Below, piece by piece: positions 38,201 to 48,746 of a stretch of DNA of 64,000 bases. The position numbers and the translations under genes are program-made. Source of the stretch: Alphaproteobacteria bacterium (GTDB lineage: Bacteria > Pseudomonadota > Alphaproteobacteria > JAJFFI01). Below the pieces are notes generated by a model, which worked only from the letters and a program-made list of their open reading frames with translations, did no database searches and had not been told where the DNA came from. Each line of letters opens with the position of its first letter. Position 1 is the first letter of the stretch. The stretch covers positions 23,541-87,540 of the forward strand of contig JASJBI010000001.1 of assembly GCA_030066595.1 (NCBI GenBank), given 5' to 3'.

Positions 38201-38302
38201 ACGGTGTTCACCTTGATCCTGGTCCCGACTCTCTACACCCTGTTCATGGGGGTGCAGATTCCAGGCAGGACAGCGACACCCTTGGCGGCGGCGACGGCCT
38301 GA
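35207..38302 (+). CDS. RND efflux transporter permease (HAE-type)
   Basis: 1031 residues with twelve membrane segments and two large periplasmic loops, the AcrB-like layout. An amphipathic start (MITSFALNNSRTVIFSMILM) leads to TM1. TM4 reads LGMLVDNGIVVAEDIRTRM, giving Asp-Asn where AcrB has Asp407-Asp408. TM10 reads GLLSLAGVIINNGIVLIDKI, giving Asn at the position of AcrB Lys940. The proton-relay set therefore differs from the classical drug pumps. The preceding gene encodes the adaptor. Substrates cannot be predicted, and the altered relay argues against assigning it to a named drug pump. Confidence 0.92.
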   Translation: MITSFALNNSRTVIFSMILMLLFGAVLMATQPRLEDPFITIREAVITTKFPGMAPERIERLITRRIEEQARTMSELDDIWSTSKRGESIVHFEVADEVPSTELMATWKRLRNKLHDIAPTLPEGTIGPIINDEFGDTAVATVALWSDGFSMAEMREAARAARERLGTMKGIKKIDLYGIQDERIYLDIVNAKMAQFGIGIRAIADTLKAQNIVLPAGRLDVEGTEVIVDPTGNFDQISEIETLLIPVPGTQKTVPLQDLATIRRAYVDPPDKPAYFNGRPAIILSVILTQGVNAVDFGRRLTRKLEEIERSLPLGYVLDYATYQPDLIQKAVMGAVSNVVQTLVIVLVVVMIFLGVRTGLIVGSFVPLVMLMGLVVMGLMGIELQRISIASMIIALGMLVDNGIVVAEDIRTRMQLGASPTDAAKAAGDSLSLPLLTSTLTTVLAFAPMFLMIGQTGDYVLSLGQVVTILLLSSWFLSMYLTTSSCSWFMKVKPVTASQEGDAADPYQGKFYRAYRGFLEATLRMRIVVIGVTFGAMTLAVYGFTFVPKVFFPPGDRNQFLAYLDFPAGTRIDRTAAAVEEISAWLQDKSVNPEITGTVAYVGSGGPRFFLSLAPDDPDPHTAFIIINTESDKQVPTLVRRVRDYLLANQPNVRGRVKAMWLGASETGLVEFRLSGPDGAVLWRQAEQLMDAMRAVPGTIDIRQDWNNLVFRLVVEVDQARARRAGLTSQEVADSLDAFIDGATTTEYRAGDTVFPVVIRGVERERENVVAIPGLGVYSQNTQNNVPLSQIANLYGLGEVNQIHRYNQERTIKVSAKHQTLPAGELVARLMPTLEEMEFPPGHYWEMGGELEKSAEAQEKLRQWFPPCFMLIIALLIWQFNSFRRAGIILITIPLILIGAVVGMLVMRADFGFMVILGLLSLAGVIINNGIVLIDKIETNRSQGDNDYDAVVSAAISRLRPILMSVTTTVLGLLPLIISQDPLFYGLASVMAWGLAVGTVFTLILVPTLYTLFMGVQIPGRTATPLAAATA

Positions 38303-38388
38303 GCGCGGGCCGGGGCACGGGCGAGGTCTAGGCTTGGAGTGCCGCCTGGGCTACGCTGGGTTGTACCGACGGCCACAGGTAGGACCCG

Positions 38389-41300
38389 ATGATCAAACGC
38401 ATCGTGATTGGGCTCGCGGCTTTGATCGTGCTGGCGGTGGCAGCGGTCCTGGTTTTTCCGAGCCTGCTTCCTCTGGACGCCTACAAGGCGGAGATTGCCC
38501 GTCAGGTCAAACAGGCCACGGGTCGCGATTTCGCCATCAAGGGCGATGTGCGCCTGACCCTGATCCCCCGCTTCGAGCTCGAAGCACGAGACGTCACCTT
38601 CGCCAACGCCCCGGGCGCAACCGAGCCGCTGATGGCGCGCCTGGACGAGCTCGAGCTGCGCATGAAGCTTCTGCCGCTGCTGTTCGGCCGCCTCGAAGTC
38701 GACCGCTTCGTCCTGGTGCAGCCGGTTATCAACCTGGAGATCGACGCGGCGGGCAAACCCAACTGGGATCTGCCGATCGCGATGACCGGGCGAGACGAGG
38801 CGGCAACGGATACGGCCGGCACGACCTTTGAGCTCGACATCCTGAAGCTCGCGGACATCCGGTTGCAGGACGGGTCCATCACGCTCCGCAATCAGCAGAC
38901 CAACCGCGCCGCCGAGATCAAGGGCGTGAACATCCTGTTCCAGCTCCCGGAAGGCGAGGCCATGGCCCGGCAGGACGGCGAGGCACCGGCGCCGAAGCAG
39001 GCGGAGCCGGAAGAGGAGCGGCCCATCGCCGCGCTCATGGACATCCCGATTTTGCCCTCGGGTCTGCGTCTGCGGGACGCCCTGCTCGAAGTCGGCATCG
39101 CCAGCGTTTCGGGAGACAAGCTGAATGTTCGGGACTTCTCGTTCCGCGGCGAGGTCAAGGAAGGCCGCGTGGCCGAATCACCTCTCTCCGTTACCGTCGG
39201 GGGAACCGCGTTCACGGGAGTCGTGGCGCTGGACCTGCGCGAGCAGACGCCGATCGGCGAGTTTCGGCTCGCGACCGAGAAAGCGGATATCGGCGAGCTC
39301 CTCGCCTGGCTCGACATCTTGGGCAAAGCCGAGTCTAGCATCGAAAGGAGCACGTTGAAGATCACGACCCAGGGATCGACCCTGCGGCAGATGATGCGGG
39401 TGTCCGCGCTCGCGGTGTCGTTTGAAGGCGGACGCTTCAAGATCCCGGATCCCGGCACCGGCGGGACCCTCGACGTCACGGGCGTGGATCTCACGTTGGA
39501 TTCACCGGGGACCGGCTCAGGCGACATGCTGGATCTCAAGGCGCAGGCGCGCCCCGTCGAGGCCGCGGCGCCGACGCAGCAAGCGAGTCTGATGGACATG
39601 CGTTTGCTGCCATCGAAGACCCATCTGCGGGATACGCGCCTCGATGTCCGCATCGCCCGGGCCGAGGCCGTGGATTTCGACGTGCGGGATTTCTCTTTCC
39701 GCGGCGAGATCAATGACGGCCGCGTGGCCGAGTCGCCGCTCGCGGTCACGGTCGGCGAGACGGCGTTCACGGGCACCGTCGCCCTGGACCTTCGCGGCGA
39801 CGAACCCAAGGGCGAGTTTCGGCTCGAGTCCGGGAAGATCGACATCGGCAAGCTGCTCGATCGGCTCGAGATTGCAAAGGGTGTCGACTCGGCGGTGGAG
39901 AAAGGCACGCTGACCCTCGAGACCACCGGCGCGACGCCGCGTCAAATGGTCAACGGGTTGGCGATCGGTGCCGCGCTCGAAGGCGGGCACATCGTCCTCA
40001 CGGGTGCTCAGCCAGGGGGGCAAGTCAGGGTCGCAGTCGAGACGATGACTGCGGAGGAAAAGCCGGACCAGCCTTTCACGCTGGTCGTCAACGGCAGCAT
40101 CGACAAGATCCCCGTCGAGATCCGCACCGAGACGGACCGGCTGCTCGGCTTCGTCAACCGTCCCGAAAAGCTGTCCTTCAAGACCGACATCAAGGCGGTC
40201 GGCGCGGACCTCGCCTTCCGCGGCAGCACGGCGCTGCCGCTTGACCGCGGGCAGGCCGAGTTGACGACCTCGCTGAAAGGCCAGAGCCTGGCGAGCCTCT
40301 CCCCGCTGGTCGATATCGACTTGCCGCCCTTGGGGCCCTATTCGCTCGACGCCAAGGTCACCGCGACCCACAGCCGATACACCCTGTCCAAGCTCGACAT
40401 CCGGTTCGGCGAAAGCGATCTCGGGGGCGCCGGCAGCCTGGACTTCAAGGGCGGCAAGCCGAACATCGATGTGAAGCTCGCGACTAAAACATTCCAGATC
40501 AATGACTTCATTCCGAAAGATAAGAAATCACCCGAGGTAAAGGCGTCCCGGGAACGGAAACCGAAAGCTCCGGCCGCCCAGCGGGAGAAGGAGGGGACGG
40601 CCCGCCGGGAGACCGCCAAGCGCGAGGCGGCCAAGGCCGCCCAAGAGTGGCGCGCCCTCGACGGCCCCGAGCTGATGCACAGCTTCGACGCGGCGCTCGA
40701 GCTCAATGTGGACCAGGTCTTGTCCGGCAGCGACAAGCTCGGCAGCGGCGCGCTCGCGGCCAAGCTCCAGAACGGCCGCTTCGAAGTCTCGAAGCTGCAC
40801 GTCGCCGTACCCGGCGGCGCGGTCGACAGCACGTTCGGCTTCAAGCCCGAGGGCCAGAGCGTGGCCACCGATCTGGCGATCCAGTCCAAGGGGTTCGACT
40901 ACGGGATCCTGGCGCGGCGCATCGACCCGAAGGCCGAGCCCGAGGGCATACTCGATCTGGATATTGCGCTCAAGTCGCAGGGCCCGTCGCTCAACGACCA
41001 GATGCTCAACGCCACCGGCCGCTTCGACTTCGCCGTCTATCCCAGGAACATGAAGGCCGACATCTTCGACCTTTGGGCCGCCAACCTTGTGCTCCTGTTG
41101 CTCTCCACGGCGGAGAAGGACCCCGAGTCGAAATCGAAACTCAATTGCCTGGTCGGCCGGTTCACCATGAAGGACGGCGTCATGAAACAGGAAGCGCTGC
41201 TCATGGACACGACGACGCTGGTCGTGACCGGCGAGGCGGAAGCGAACTTCAAGACGCGGCGGGTCAAGGCCAGGGTCACGCCCGCGGCAAAGCGGCCCAA

Positions 41301-41529
41301 GATGTTCAGCGCCCCGGCGCCGATCAGCGTGGATGGCTCCTTCGACGACTTCGACGTGGGCGTCACGGCCGGGGACCTTCTCGGCACGGTCATTCAATTC
41401 ACCACCAGCATCGTCGTCGTGCCGCTGCAGCGGATCTTCGGAGGCAGCGTGCCGGAAGACGGCAGCGAGGCCTGCCGAACCGCGATGGCGGGCGAGACCG
41501 GCGCCGCGACGGCGCCGCCGGCGCAATAG
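38389..41529 (+). CDS. AsmA-family protein with internal duplication
   Basis: 1046 residues. One N-terminal membrane helix (IVIGLAALIVLAVAAVLVF) is followed by the AsmA N-domain (AEIARQVKQATGRDFAIKGD). The C-terminal AsmA-like region (about 800-1020) includes LNATGRFDFAVYPRNMKADI. The family belongs to the bridge-like lipid-transfer group thought to move phospholipids between inner and outer membrane. Residues about 218-330 and 403-515 are repeats of one another: VRDFSFRGE-GRVAESPL recurs with a 185-residue period. A Lys/Ala/Glu-rich linker lies near 720-760. It is convergent with the RidA gene. Confidence 0.88.
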   Translation: MIKRIVIGLAALIVLAVAAVLVFPSLLPLDAYKAEIARQVKQATGRDFAIKGDVRLTLIPRFELEARDVTFANAPGATEPLMARLDELELRMKLLPLLFGRLEVDRFVLVQPVINLEIDAAGKPNWDLPIAMTGRDEAATDTAGTTFELDILKLADIRLQDGSITLRNQQTNRAAEIKGVNILFQLPEGEAMARQDGEAPAPKQAEPEEERPIAALMDIPILPSGLRLRDALLEVGIASVSGDKLNVRDFSFRGEVKEGRVAESPLSVTVGGTAFTGVVALDLREQTPIGEFRLATEKADIGELLAWLDILGKAESSIERSTLKITTQGSTLRQMMRVSALAVSFEGGRFKIPDPGTGGTLDVTGVDLTLDSPGTGSGDMLDLKAQARPVEAAAPTQQASLMDMRLLPSKTHLRDTRLDVRIARAEAVDFDVRDFSFRGEINDGRVAESPLAVTVGETAFTGTVALDLRGDEPKGEFRLESGKIDIGKLLDRLEIAKGVDSAVEKGTLTLETTGATPRQMVNGLAIGAALEGGHIVLTGAQPGGQVRVAVETMTAEEKPDQPFTLVVNGSIDKIPVEIRTETDRLLGFVNRPEKLSFKTDIKAVGADLAFRGSTALPLDRGQAELTTSLKGQSLASLSPLVDIDLPPLGPYSLDAKVTATHSRYTLSKLDIRFGESDLGGAGSLDFKGGKPNIDVKLATKTFQINDFIPKDKKSPEVKASRERKPKAPAAQREKEGTARRETAKREAAKAAQEWRALDGPELMHSFDAALELNVDQVLSGSDKLGSGALAAKLQNGRFEVSKLHVAVPGGAVDSTFGFKPEGQSVATDLAIQSKGFDYGILARRIDPKAEPEGILDLDIALKSQGPSLNDQMLNATGRFDFAVYPRNMKADIFDLWAANLVLLLLSTAEKDPESKSKLNCLVGRFTMKDGVMKQEALLMDTTTLVVTGEAEANFKTRRVKARVTPAAKRPKMFSAPAPISVDGSFDDFDVGVTAGDLLGTVIQFTTSIVVVPLQRIFGGSVPEDGSEACRTAMAGETGAATAPPAQ

Positions 41530-41541
41530 GGGGGCGCTCGC

Positions 41542-42009
41542 TTAACTCACCTCGAACACGCCGTCGACCTCGACCGCGACGTTGAGCGGCAGAACATTCG
41601 TGCCGACAGCAAAGCGCGCGTGCTTGCCGGCGTCGCCGAATACCTCGACCATCAGATCCGAGGCACCGTTCGCCACCTTGGGCTGGTCCGCGAACTCGTC
41701 CGTGCAGTTGACGAAGTTGCCCAGCTTGACCACCCGCGTGACCCGGTCCAGATCGCCGTCGCAGGCCTGCTTGAGCTGAGCCAAGAGGTTGATGGCGCAG
41801 AGTCGCGCGGCCGCCTGTCCCTCCTCGACGGAAAACTCCCGTCCCAGCTTGCCGACATATTTGAACTCGCCGCCCTCGACCGTCACCTGGCCCGAGACGA
41901 AAACCAGATTGCCGCTCTTGACCCAGCCCACATAGTTGGCCACCGGCGCGGCGGCCTCCGGCAGGGTGATGCCCAGCTCTTCCAGTCGTGCGTCGATGCG
42001 TCCGGCCAT
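41542..42009 (-). CDS. RidA-family protein
   Basis: 155 residues of the YjgF/RidA family. The long form here (LPEAAAPVANYVGWVKSGNL, VSGQVTVEGGEFKYVGKLGR, FAVGTNVLPLNVAVEVDGVF) belongs to the alphaproteobacterial group that keeps the extended N-terminus. RidA proteins hydrolyse reactive enamine/imine intermediates; the Arg that binds the carboxylate in E. coli is not plainly matched, so the activity is uncertain. AGGAGA 7 bp before the ATG at 42009 supports the start. Confidence 0.88.
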   Translation of the reverse strand: MAGRIDARLEELGITLPEAAAPVANYVGWVKSGNLVFVSGQVTVEGGEFKYVGKLGREFSVEEGQAAARLCAINLLAQLKQACDGDLDRVTRVVKLGNFVNCTDEFADQPKVANGASDLMVEVFGDAGKHARFAVGTNVLPLNVAVEVDGVFEVS

Positions 42010-42137
42010 GATCCGTCTCCTGTTTGGGGGTGTCCGTTCACTGCGCCGTCAGGGCCGCGCAGCTTAGCGGAAGCGGGGCCGGCGTGCGAGCGGCAGGGCA
42101 CAAGTCACGAGGCTGGCCCGTCAATCAAGGCCATACT

Positions 42138-43901
42138 CTAGCTTTCCTGAGGCACGGCCTCGGCCTCCGGCGTCGGCGGCGGTTTGGGTCGCTTGCGGAA
42201 GGCGGCCACCGCAGCACTTATCGTCGGGTATTCATTGGCCTTCAAATCCTCGCGACTCTCGACGTAGGCAGTCGAGAAGAACCGCCGGAGACTGGTCTTG
42301 GCGCGGGCGTGGGCAAGCTGGATCCCCCGGGTGGCCAGCTCCTCGCGGAGATCGTCCATCACGTGGAGGGCGGTCACGTCGACGATGTTGATCGGGCTGG
42401 CATCGATGACGACCCATTCGACGGTGGTCTTGGCCTCGGCGATGGCCTTGAAGACTCGCTGCTTGAAGTAATCGGCGTTGTAGAACAGGAGGTCGTAGTC
42501 GAACCGGTAGAGGACCAACCCCGGATAGGTGGTCGCTTTGGGGTAGTCCATGATGTCGTGGTAGCCCCGGACGCCGACCTCCTTGGTTCGCCCCAGAATC
42601 GCGTCATGAGGCCGGGATCCGACGGACAGCAGCCAGATGAAAGTCAGGATGACGGCCAAAAAGACGCCGGGCAGCGCGCCCAGGACCAGGACCCCCAGAG
42701 TGGTCCCAAGCGACAACGCCAGCTCGCGGCGGCTGATGGCGAAAAGCTCGCGCAGCGCCGGGACATCGATCAAACCGACCGCCGCGACCATGATGACCGC
42801 GGCCAGTCCCGCCTGGGGTACGAAGGCCAGCGGCGCGGTGAGAAAGAACAGGATCAATAGCATGGTGCCGGCGGCGACGACGCCCACCAGCTGGCTCTTG
42901 CCGCCCATGGCGTCGTTGACCGCGGTGCGCGAGTCGGCGCCCGTGACCGGGAAGCCTTGGCCCAGGCCCGTGAAAATGTTCGCGGCGCCGAAGGCGATCA
43001 TTTCCTGGTTGGCGTCGATTTGATAGCGGTTGCGACTGGCGAAGCTCTTGGCGGTCAAGACGCCGCTGGTGAAGCTGATCAGCATCAGGGCAGCCGCATC
43101 CCCGAACAGATCCCTGTACGTCTCTGGATCGAAAACCGCGAAATGCAGTTCCGGCAGGCCCGCCGGAACCTCGCCAAGCGCCGCGACGCCCTGGTCCTCG
43201 AGGCCCAGCGCGGCGACCGTGACGAGACCGACGATCACCACGACCAAGGCGGCGGGAAGCTTGGGCGCCCAGCGGCGGATCACAACCATAAGGACGAGCA
43301 GCGCGAGGCCGAGACCCAGTGTCGGCAGGTGGACCTGGTCGATCTTCTGAAAGGGCTCGATCAGCTTGTGAAAGAACTCGTTGGCCTCGCTGGAATAGCC
43401 GAGGAGTTTGGGCATCTGCCCGACGATGATGAGCAAGGCAATCCCGTTGAGAAAGCCGACAAGAATGGGATGGGACAGGAAATTGGCGATGAAGCCCAGC
43501 CGCAGGAAACCGGCAATGACATAGAGAATGCCGGTGAACAAGGTCAGAACCACCATCAGCGCCAGATATCTGTCCGGATCGCCGCCGGCCAGGGGCCCGA
43601 GGCTGGCGGCGACCATGATGCAGGTCGCCGCGTCAGGGCCGACCATCAGTTGCCGGGAGGATCCGAAGAGGGCGTAGGCGAAAAGCGGGAAGATCGCCGA
43701 ATACATGCCGACGACGGTCGGCACGCCGGCCAGTTCGGCATAGGCGATGCCGACGGGCAGGGCGATGGCGGCAACGGACAGCCCGGCGGCGAAATCATTC
43801 GGCAGCCAGGAACGCTCGTACCGTAGAAGGGTTTCGATCCCCGGGACATACTGCCCGAGGACGCGCCGTAGAGTGCCGCCTGGTTGATCTTGGCCTGTCA
43901 T
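42138..43901 (-). CDS. SulP-family inorganic anion transporter with STAS domain
   Basis: 587 residues. A SLC26/SulP membrane domain (about 15-440) opens with LPNDFAAGLSVAAIALPVGI, the family signature near TM1, followed by VVGMYSAIFPLFAYALFGSS. A cytoplasmic STAS domain occupies about 455-560 (WVVIDASPINIVDVTALHVM). These proteins carry sulfate, bicarbonate or dicarboxylates; the substrate cannot be told from sequence. The start follows an ideal GGAGGTGA. No carbonic anhydrase or sulfur-assimilation gene is adjacent. Confidence 0.94.
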   Translation of the reverse strand: MTGQDQPGGTLRRVLGQYVPGIETLLRYERSWLPNDFAAGLSVAAIALPVGIAYAELAGVPTVVGMYSAIFPLFAYALFGSSRQLMVGPDAATCIMVAASLGPLAGGDPDRYLALMVVLTLFTGILYVIAGFLRLGFIANFLSHPILVGFLNGIALLIIVGQMPKLLGYSSEANEFFHKLIEPFQKIDQVHLPTLGLGLALLVLMVVIRRWAPKLPAALVVVIVGLVTVAALGLEDQGVAALGEVPAGLPELHFAVFDPETYRDLFGDAAALMLISFTSGVLTAKSFASRNRYQIDANQEMIAFGAANIFTGLGQGFPVTGADSRTAVNDAMGGKSQLVGVVAAGTMLLILFFLTAPLAFVPQAGLAAVIMVAAVGLIDVPALRELFAISRRELALSLGTTLGVLVLGALPGVFLAVILTFIWLLSVGSRPHDAILGRTKEVGVRGYHDIMDYPKATTYPGLVLYRFDYDLLFYNADYFKQRVFKAIAEAKTTVEWVVIDASPINIVDVTALHVMDDLREELATRGIQLAHARAKTSLRRFFSTAYVESREDLKANEYPTISAAVAAFRKRPKPPPTPEAEAVPQES

Positions 43902-44132
43902 GACTCACCTCCAAACGGCTTGGCGCCCGCATTTGGGTCTCGCCCAATGCGCGCCAAGACGTCTCAGTCTCGAGCGTTGTGCCCGATATGCAGCGATGTC
44001 GCCCCGATCCGCCCAGCGACCTGGGCTCAGGCGATATCTTAGGATTCCGGACTGGCGGGAGGAACTGTCAGAAGTAACAGCTGTGTGCGTATCGCATCGG
44101 CCCCCGCGAAGCCTGCGGGCGCGGGCGACCAG

Positions 44133-44190
44133 GGGGTGGGGTGGTTGCTAGTTCAGCACCCCACCCCGAGCATCCCCCGTCACGGGGGGA
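44133..44190. repeat. Two adjacent GC-rich inverted repeats
   Basis: GGGGTGGGGTG at 44133-44143 is exactly inverted at 44157-44167 across 13 nt. TCCCCC at 44173-44178 is then inverted with GGGGGA at 44185-44190. Neither is followed by a U-tract on either strand. A G-run structure on the plus strand is also possible. Confidence 0.5.
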
Positions 44191-44269
44191 CAATCAGTGG
44201 CACGCAGCCACCTTAACCTTTCCCTCGATGCTCGGCAGATTGGGAAGGAACGTGGCTACCAGCCTTATG

Positions 44270-44291
44270 TCCGCTCACGGCCAGAAAGCGG
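44270..44291. repeat. Short interspersed palindrome, copy 1 (imperfect)
   Basis: TCCGCT at 44270-44275 and AGCGG at 44287-44291 frame 11 nt. Two better copies lie at 52791-52812 and 52835-52861, all in non-coding DNA. Confidence 0.4.
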
Positions 44292-44449
44292 CCCCAATTC
44301 GCGGCGTGATGGAACTTCGCCTAATAGCCACAAGCGGTCATAGTGATGTGGCCGTCTGCGCCATGCTCGCAAGCGGGATCACGTCGCTCAAATGTGCACT
44401 AAGCTTTTCATAGCAGCGACCGGCCATCGCGTCGGCGGCGCGTGTCTAG

Positions 44450-44830
44450 TTATCGCCGGTTCTTCAGATAGCTGCTTTTGATCCAGATTTTGCCACCGCG
44501 GAAGGTGAACAAATCGCAGCCGGCGATCTCGACGGCCTTGCCGTCGGTCCGGGTGCCGCGCAGTGTCCATTCGGAACACCCTCGGTCGCCGGAGACGAAA
44601 TGCCGGGCGTCGTCGAAGCGGACGTCCGGGATGTCGCGCCAGACCTCCTCAAACCGGGCCCGCACCTCGGCTGCGCCTTCGTGTCGGGTGCCCCACGGCG
44701 CCTTGCCGCCGCCGGTCTCGAAAACGCAATCGTCAGTCATGGCGGCCATGATCCGGTCGACATCATGATCGTTCCACGCCTCGCCATAGGTCTCGAGTAA
44801 AGCGACAGTCGGGGTATCGGTGTCGGACAT
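44450..44830 (-). CDS. SnoaL-like/NTF2-fold protein
   Basis: 126 residues with the alpha+beta cone pattern of the SnoaL-like family: ALLETYGEAWNDHDVDRIMA, TDDCVFETGGG, then beta strands ending DLFTFRGGKIWIKSSYLK. Family members are small cyclases, isomerases or binding proteins, and no specific activity can be assigned. The ATG at 44830 has a GAGGC site; an upstream ATG (44857) is less likely. Confidence 0.8.
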   Translation of the reverse strand: MSDTDTPTVALLETYGEAWNDHDVDRIMAAMTDDCVFETGGGKAPWGTRHEGAAEVRARFEEVWRDIPDVRFDDARHFVSGDRGCSEWTLRGTRTDGKAVEIAGCDLFTFRGGKIWIKSSYLKNRR

Positions 44831-45162
44831 GGGAGCCTCGCTTGTAAGATCACGCAATCGCTGCGCGGCGCAGCTTGGCGAGTATAGACGAATTCGGGGA
44901 AGGTCTGCTCTCAGGGGAACAACGGAAGGAATTGGCGCGACCGTTCAGGTCCGAGCGTAGCCATAACCAGACATGGCTCGGGCCAACCTGGCTATAAGCA
45001 AGATCGCTCAGCTATCCTGGCTGGGTGGCGTCAGGTTATGGCGTAGAGGCTGCGTTACTGGAACTTCGCAGACGGGGTCGCGCAGACTGACAGCACTTGC
45101 ACCGCACCAGACGCTCGAGCGCTGCTGGGCTTCAGCAGCGCCCGAACGCCTTTCTACCGAGA
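44831..45162. other. Intergenic region downstream of katG
   Basis: 332 bp between the katG 3' end and the SnoaL-like gene. Apart from the hairpin at 45119-45141 I see no gene or signal. Confidence 0.5.
45119..45141 (-). terminator. Hairpin downstream of katG
   Basis: GCGCTGCTG at 45119-45127 is exactly inverted at 45133-45141 across 5 nt, 21 bp after the katG stop. There is no U-tract, so it may protect the 3' end or end transcription with Rho. Confidence 0.45.
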
Positions 45163-47587
<2,425 letters not shown>

Positions 47588-47692
47588 AGGGACTCCCTTG
47601 TCGTCCGGTTTTCGCCTCCGGGACGCCCGCCGGTCGGCCGACGAGCGGGCCACGGCGGCCTCAAGCAGCCGCACAGCCGATACTTTAGAACC

Positions 47693-47698
47693 ATTTTA
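47693..47698 (-). promoter_or_regulatory. Possible -10 element of the catalase relic/katG promoter
   Basis: TAAAAT read on the minus strand lies 22 nt downstream of the OxyR-like box. The plus-strand promoter on the other side of oxyR has a TATAAG at a matching 23-nt distance from its box. Confidence 0.45.
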
Positions 47699-47720
47699 AG
47701 CATTGAAGGGCTTTTGTGAA

Positions 47721-47757
47721 ATTGATTGTCCTAATGGCCTTGATTGACGATAACTAT
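47721..47757 (-). promoter_or_regulatory. OxyR-type binding site upstream of the catalase relic and katG
   Basis: Read on the minus strand it is ATAG-N7-CAAT-N7-ATTA-N7-CAAT. Four half-sites spaced by 7 nt match the known OxyR contact pattern (ATAG-N7-CTAT-N7-ATAG-N7-CTAT). The bases ACAATCAATTTC at its end recur in the second site at 48687-48723. Confidence 0.75.
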
Positions 47758-47768
47758 CATCAGGCCAT

Positions 47769-48674
47769 TCAAGCTGCCCGCACGGCAGGCGGAAGCGCGT
47801 TGCGGATGACGTCCGCGAGGCTTTCAAGGTCGGCGGTCTTGGGATAGCTCCGCCGCCAAACAAGGCCGATGCGCCGGGAGGCCTCCCCAGTAATGGGCCG
47901 GAATTCCAGGCGACGGTCTTGACGACTGCCGAGCGCCATGGCGGGCAGCAACGTGCAGCCGATGCCGGCAGCCACCATTTGGCGAATCGTCTCCAAGCTG
48001 GTGGCCCGGAAATCGGTCCCGTCGTCCTCGGCCGGCGCTTCGTCAAAGCCGCAGACCGCGAGCGCCTGCTCACGCAGGCAATGGCCGTCGGTGAGCAGGA
48101 GCAGATGCACCTTCCGCAAATCGGATGTCCTCACCGACTTGGCTTTGGCCAATCGGTGACTGGGCGGACAAGCGACGAAGAACGGCTCGTCGAACAGCGG
48201 CAGGGTCTCCAGCTCTTCCTCTTTGATCGGGAGCGCCAGGAGCGCGGCATCGATCCTGTGGGCCTTGAGCCGTTCCAGAAGATGATCGGTCAGGTCTTCA
48301 TGAACGACGAGCCGGAGATCGGGATAAGCGCCCTTGAGCGCCGGCAGCAGCCAGGGCAGCAGGTATGGGCTGAGCGTCGGGATCACGCCGAGATTGAGCG
48401 GGCCGGTCAGTGGTCCGACCTTCTGGCTCGCCAGTTCGACGATCGTGTCGGCTTCCGCCAGCACCCGGCGCGCTTTGGCGACAATCTGCTCGCCGATGGG
48501 CGTGATATGCAGAGCCTTGTTGGTGCGCTCGAAGAGCGCCGCGCCCAGGTATTCCTCCAATTTCTTGAGCTGCGTGCTCAAGGTCGGCTGGCTCACGTGG
48601 CAGGCCTCAGCCGCCCGGCCGAAATGGCCGTGATCGGCAAGGGCGACGAGATAGCGAAGCTCTCGGAGTGTCAT
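47769..48674 (-). CDS. oxyR: Hydrogen peroxide-inducible regulator OxyR
   Basis: 301 residues of the LysR family. The N-terminal winged helix-turn-helix is FGRAAEACHVSQPTLSTQLK. The regulatory domain has the two redox cysteines at Cys199 (LTDGHCLREQ) and Cys208 (ALAVCGF), the same numbers as in E. coli OxyR, whose disulfide forms on peroxide exposure. SLETIRQMVAAGIGCTLLPA is also typical. It is transcribed in the same direction as the catalase relic and katG. OxyR-like boxes lie on both sides of the gene, so it probably controls itself and both neighbours. Confidence 0.95.
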   Translation of the reverse strand: MTLRELRYLVALADHGHFGRAAEACHVSQPTLSTQLKKLEEYLGAALFERTNKALHITPIGEQIVAKARRVLAEADTIVELASQKVGPLTGPLNLGVIPTLSPYLLPWLLPALKGAYPDLRLVVHEDLTDHLLERLKAHRIDAALLALPIKEEELETLPLFDEPFFVACPPSHRLAKAKSVRTSDLRKVHLLLLTDGHCLREQALAVCGFDEAPAEDDGTDFRATSLETIRQMVAAGIGCTLLPAMALGSRQDRRLEFRPITGEASRRIGLVWRRSYPKTADLESLADVIRNALPPAVRAA

Positions 48675-48686
48675 GCGCTCGCTACG

Positions 48687-48723
48687 ATAGCCAGAGTCAA
48701 TCGTTTACATTTAAACAATCAAT
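48687..48723 (+). promoter_or_regulatory. OxyR-type binding site between oxyR and the transporter relic
   Basis: On the plus strand it reads ATAG-N7-CAAT-N7-ATTT-N7-CAAT, the same spacing as the katG-side site but pointing away from oxyR. It begins 13 bp upstream of the oxyR start and could both repress oxyR and activate the plus-strand unit. Confidence 0.75.
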
Positions 48724-48746
48724 TTCGCAATCCACAACGGTGCTCT

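Larger units (their letters stand above)
43902..44449. other. Intergenic region with GC-rich hairpins
   Basis: A 548-bp gap between two minus-strand genes. It holds a perfect 11-bp inverted repeat at 44133-44167, a second hairpin at 44173-44190, and a TCCGCT...AGCGG element at 44270-44291. No coding sequence with support was found. Confidence 0.5.
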
